Assembly (NCBI GenBank): GCA_018609945.1
Contig: JAHENO010000081.1
Location: 1 to 16,813, forward strand
From: Haloarculaceae archaeon
Lineage (GTDB): Archaea > Halobacteriota > Halobacteria > Halobacteriales > Haloarculaceae
DNA: 16,813 nt
Direction of reading: 5' to 3'
The notes below the pieces were generated by a model. It ran no database searches. It saw only the letters and a program-made list of their open reading frames with translations, and was not told the origin of the DNA. This document shows, piece after piece, positions 14,775 through 16,813 of this stretch. A program made the position numbers and the translations under genes. Each line of letters starts with the position of its first letter. Positions within the stretch are counted from its first letter, which is position 1.

Positions 14775-15977
14775 TCAGAATTCCCCCGTGATGATGTCTG
14801 CAACCCGCCCGCGGTCGAACAGTGTCCCTGAGTACACCTCGGGGAAGTACAGCTTGGCGTACCGCTCGGTCAGGAACAGGTGGTGTAGCGGCCCCGAATA
14901 GATGGGACCACCCCGGAACACCATGTCGTTCTGGACCGCGGTGAGTTGTGCGGCCACCTCGTGGTCTTTCATGAACGCGAGCACGGTCGACTCGAACTCC
15001 TGGCGGCTCTTGTCTTCGTGGCCCCGGACGAGAATCGAATCGGGGTCCACCTCCAGGATCGTCTCGTAGTCGATCTGACCGCGGTCGGTCGTCGAGAGCC
15101 CCTCGATGCCCGTGCCCGCGAGCGCGTCGACGATTCCCAGGTCGTGGAAGTGTTTCTTGTTCGTCCCCTGGTCGCTCACTCGGTAGGGGAAAAACGCCTC
15201 CGGCTGGTCGCCGGTCGCGAACGTCAGCAGTGCGTTCGGGCGGTCGTCCGCCGGCGGCAGATCTGCCTGGAGGCGCGCGATGGATTCGTCGTGGAGCGTC
15301 GCGAACTGCCGGAACCGCTCCTCTTCCTGGTGAATCTGTGCGACTTTCTCGAAGGCCTCGTACAGCGTGTAGTAGCGGTACGTGTGCCACTCGTCAGTGC
15401 GCCGGAAGATCGCGTTCCCGATGAAGGGGGCGACGTTCTCGGTCAGTTCCTCGATGTCGGCCCTCTCCAGGCCGAAGAAGGTGTTGTTGATCAGCCACTC
15501 GGGATCGATCAAATGGAGATCGCCGTCCAGTTCGTAGAAGATCTCCTTGTCGATGCCGCTGTCGCCGTTCAGTTTCGTGATCGAGTCGGCGTCGACGCTC
15601 ACCCCATCCAGTTGCTCGTAGTGGTCGGTGTGGAACCGCGAGGGGAGTCCCAGCGAGAGGACCGAGTCGCCGTGCCCGAGCGCGACCGCCATGTCGGCGT
15701 AATCCGGGAAGTAGTGGGTCACCTGTTCTGGCGGCTCCTCGAACTCGACTTCGCCGACAGGAGCCATCTCCACGGTGTAGGACCGCCCCGACTGACTCGC
15801 CGTCGCCGTGGCCGTCTCGTCGGTCGCTGTGGGCGTTGCCGACGGGGTTTCCGCCGCGTCCGACCCCCCGGTCCCGGCGTCACTACACCCTGCGAGAAAC
15901 CCCGTGATGGTGACTGCACAACCCGTGAGAAACGACCGCCGTGTCGGTCCACGGTGGCCGCCCGTCTCTCTGTGCAT
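14775..15977 (-). CDS. Iron-siderophore ABC transporter substrate-binding lipoprotein 3 (Tat-exported), first gene of the operon
   Basis: The 400-residue protein carries TRRSFLTG (RR at 13-14) and the lipobox FLAGC with Cys31, then a short Ala/Thr-rich linker. The folded part has the shared receptor segments YADMAVALGHGDSVLSLG, VAPFIGN, YYTLYEAF, LPPADDRP, DYETILEVDPDSILV, QLTAVQ and the ending LFDRGRVADIITGEF. It belongs to the FecB/FepB-like metal-chelate binding family. It is the promoter-proximal gene of a six-gene run down to the exporter-fold ABC gene. Upstream lie a clear TATA box at -24 to -30 and two DtxR-like boxes, so an iron-repressed, leaderless mRNA starting at or near the ATG is expected. 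The ligand is unknown. Confidence 0.91.
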   Translation of the reverse strand: MHRETGGHRGPTRRSFLTGCAVTITGFLAGCSDAGTGGSDAAETPSATPTATDETATATASQSGRSYTVEMAPVGEVEFEEPPEQVTHYFPDYADMAVALGHGDSVLSLGLPSRFHTDHYEQLDGVSVDADSITKLNGDSGIDKEIFYELDGDLHLIDPEWLINNTFFGLERADIEELTENVAPFIGNAIFRRTDEWHTYRYYTLYEAFEKVAQIHQEEERFRQFATLHDESIARLQADLPPADDRPNALLTFATGDQPEAFFPYRVSDQGTNKKHFHDLGIVDALAGTGIEGLSTTDRGQIDYETILEVDPDSILVRGHEDKSRQEFESTVLAFMKDHEVAAQLTAVQNDMVFRGGPIYSGPLHHLFLTERYAKLYFPEVYSGTLFDRGRVADIITGEF

Positions 15978-15981
15978 GTGC

Positions 15982-15997
15982 TTTAGGCCAACCTAAA
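15982..15997. promoter_or_regulatory. Proximal DtxR-like iron box of the siderophore operon
   Basis: TTTAGGC-CA-ACCTAAA differs from a perfect palindrome at one position and from the 8622 box at one base. It begins 5 nt upstream of the lipoprotein 3 ATG, exactly as the 8622 box does for lipoprotein 1, and lies between the TATA box and the start codon, a repression position. Confidence 0.75.
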
Positions 15998-16000
15998 TGG

Positions 16001-16007
16001 ATATATT
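16001..16007 (-). promoter_or_regulatory. TATA box of the siderophore operon
   Basis: On the minus strand AATATAT spans -30 to -24 relative to the lipoprotein 3 ATG, the expected place if transcription begins at the start codon. Such leaderless messages are common in haloarchaea. The box sits between the two iron boxes. Confidence 0.6.
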
Positions 16008-16017
16008 CCTTTCGGAT

Positions 16018-16033
16018 TTTAGGCAGCCCGAAA
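16018..16033. promoter_or_regulatory. Distal DtxR-like iron box of the siderophore operon
   Basis: TTTAGGC-AG-CCCGAAA has a perfect left arm and a degenerate right arm, and begins 36 bp beyond the start of the proximal box. The left arm and AG centre are identical to the distal box at 8658-8673. Confidence 0.65.
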
Positions 16034-16058
16034 CCGTCGCAGTCAGCGAGCAGGCCCG

Positions 16059-16813
16059 TCACAGCGCCTCGACGATGGCTGGGGCGGCGCTGACGGCACT
16101 GACGGCGTGCTCGACGGTGTCGGTGCCGTAGACGGCCTCGACGCCGGCGCGGGCGAGTTTCAGGCGGGCGTTCCGGACCAGCACCGGGTGGACGCAGGCG
16201 GCGTAGACGCTCCCGGCCCCGCGGTCGTGCAGGACGCGGACGGCCTCGCACATCGTCGATCCGGTGGCGACGATGTCGTCGACCAGCACGACGTCGCGGC
16301 CGCCGACGGCGGCGTCCCGGGGTTCGATGTCGACGCTCGTGCCGGAGTGGCGCGTCTTCTCGAAGTGGTCGGTGTCGCCCCGGCCGTAGGCGTCGGCGAC
16401 CGACCGGGCGACGTCGACGGCACCGTCGTCGGGCGCCAAAAACAGCGGATCCGCGAGGTCCTCGGGCAGCGGGTCGGCGAGACGGCCCGCGGCGTCGACG
16501 GCCGCGGCCGGCACGTCGAAGAACTCGCTGACGCTCGCCTCGTGGGGGTTGACCGTCAGGACGCGGTCGGCCCCCGTCGAAATCGCCCGCGCGACCGCCC
16601 GTGCCGAGATCGGTTCCCCTGCCTCGAAGGCCCGGTCCTGGCGGGCGTATCCCATGTAGGGGAGGACCGTCGTCACCCCGCTGGCGCCGGCCTCGCGGAC
16701 CGCGTCCTGCAACTGCAGGAGTTCGACGTGCGCGGCGTCGGAGACGGTCGCCGCGACGACGACGGCGCCGTCGCCGGAGTCGACGCCGTCGACCCGCACG
16801 ACTCCCTCCCCGT
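16059..16813 (-). CDS. prs: Ribose-phosphate pyrophosphokinase (5' end beyond window)
   Basis: The reading frame stays open to the window edge, so the first few dozen residues are missing. The enzyme makes PRPP from ribose 5-phosphate and ATP for nucleotide, His and Trp synthesis. Seen are VLPYMGYARQDR with the ATP-contacting Arg-Gln, the flexible GEPISARAVA segment, NPHEASVSEFFDVP (the metal/ATP histidine region), KTRHSGTSV, and the PRPP loop VVLVDDIVATGSTM followed by the phosphoribosyl-transferase-fold end. The visible GTG at 16799 is an internal valine, because GEGVV continues upstream in frame. It is unrelated to iron uptake and marks the border of that locus. Its stop is 82 bp from the lipoprotein 3 start. 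Confidence 0.94.
   Translation of the reverse strand, partial: GEGVVRVDGVDSGDGAVVVAATVSDAAHVELLQLQDAVREAGASGVTTVLPYMGYARQDRAFEAGEPISARAVARAISTGADRVLTVNPHEASVSEFFDVPAAAVDAAGRLADPLPEDLADPLFLAPDDGAVDVARSVADAYGRGDTDHFEKTRHSGTSVDIEPRDAAVGGRDVVLVDDIVATGSTMCEAVRVLHDRGAGSVYAACVHPVLVRNARLKLARAGVEAVYGTDTVEHAVSAVSAAPAIVEAL

Noticed and set aside
1..16813. CRISPR array, rRNA, intact tRNA or intact mobile element
   Set aside because: I saw no regularly spaced repeats with unique spacers, no rRNA or tRNA sequence and no transposase or integrase anywhere in the window.

Overview
The window is chromosomal DNA of a haloarchaeon. The proteins are very rich in Asp and Glu, G+C is high, the secreted proteins carry twin-arginine lipoprotein signals, and promoters have archaeal TATA boxes with apparently leaderless starts. 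I cannot name the genus from sequence alone.

Region A (1-6639) is a catabolic block. It starts with the 3' part of an FAD-dependent DAO-family oxidoreductase (1-924). Next comes a gene-free stretch (925-1619) filled by a hairpin-rich, inverted-repeat-bounded non-coding element. Then, on the minus strand, are a thiamine-diphosphate enzyme of the acetolactate-synthase superfamily (1620-3260) and an IclR-family regulator (3361-4125). Divergent from these, on the plus strand, are a glutaryl-CoA dehydrogenase (4272-5432) and a class III CoA-transferase (5437-6639). The last two fit glutarate -> glutaryl-CoA -> crotonyl-CoA + CO2. Similar 17-bp palindromes (5-bp arms, 7-bp spacer) lie upstream of the ThDP gene and in the IclR/dehydrogenase intergenic region, with weaker relatives after the CoA-transferase. 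They are candidate IclR operators.

Region B (6640-7354) has no intact gene. It holds the weaker palindromes, a very AT-rich patch (about 6841-6995), and a decayed C-terminal fragment of a membrane protein, probably an MFS transporter (6973-7260, minus).

Region C (7355-15977), all minus strand, is an iron/siderophore transport locus. In transcription order: substrate-binding lipoprotein 3, substrate-binding lipoprotein 2, a thioredoxin-reductase-like flavoprotein, a FecCD-type permease, a FepC/FecE-type ATPase, an exporter-fold ABC transporter, and, behind its own promoter, substrate-binding lipoprotein 1. The first six genes overlap by one base (ATGA) or lie within a few bases of each other. 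The first gene of the operon and the separate lipoprotein 1 gene each have two DtxR-like iron boxes with exactly the same geometry: the proximal box begins 5 nt upstream of the ATG and the distal box 36 bp further upstream. The picture is an iron-repressed regulon with three paralogous receptors for one importer, a possible ferric-siderophore reductase, and a second ABC system of unknown direction.

Region D (16059 to the end) is the 3' part of prs (ribose-phosphate pyrophosphokinase), a housekeeping gene that bounds the locus.

The best candidate for something poorly described is the iron locus, above all the flavoprotein with no CxxC and no NADPH domain placed between the receptors and the permease, together with the three-receptor arrangement and the twin-box promoters.
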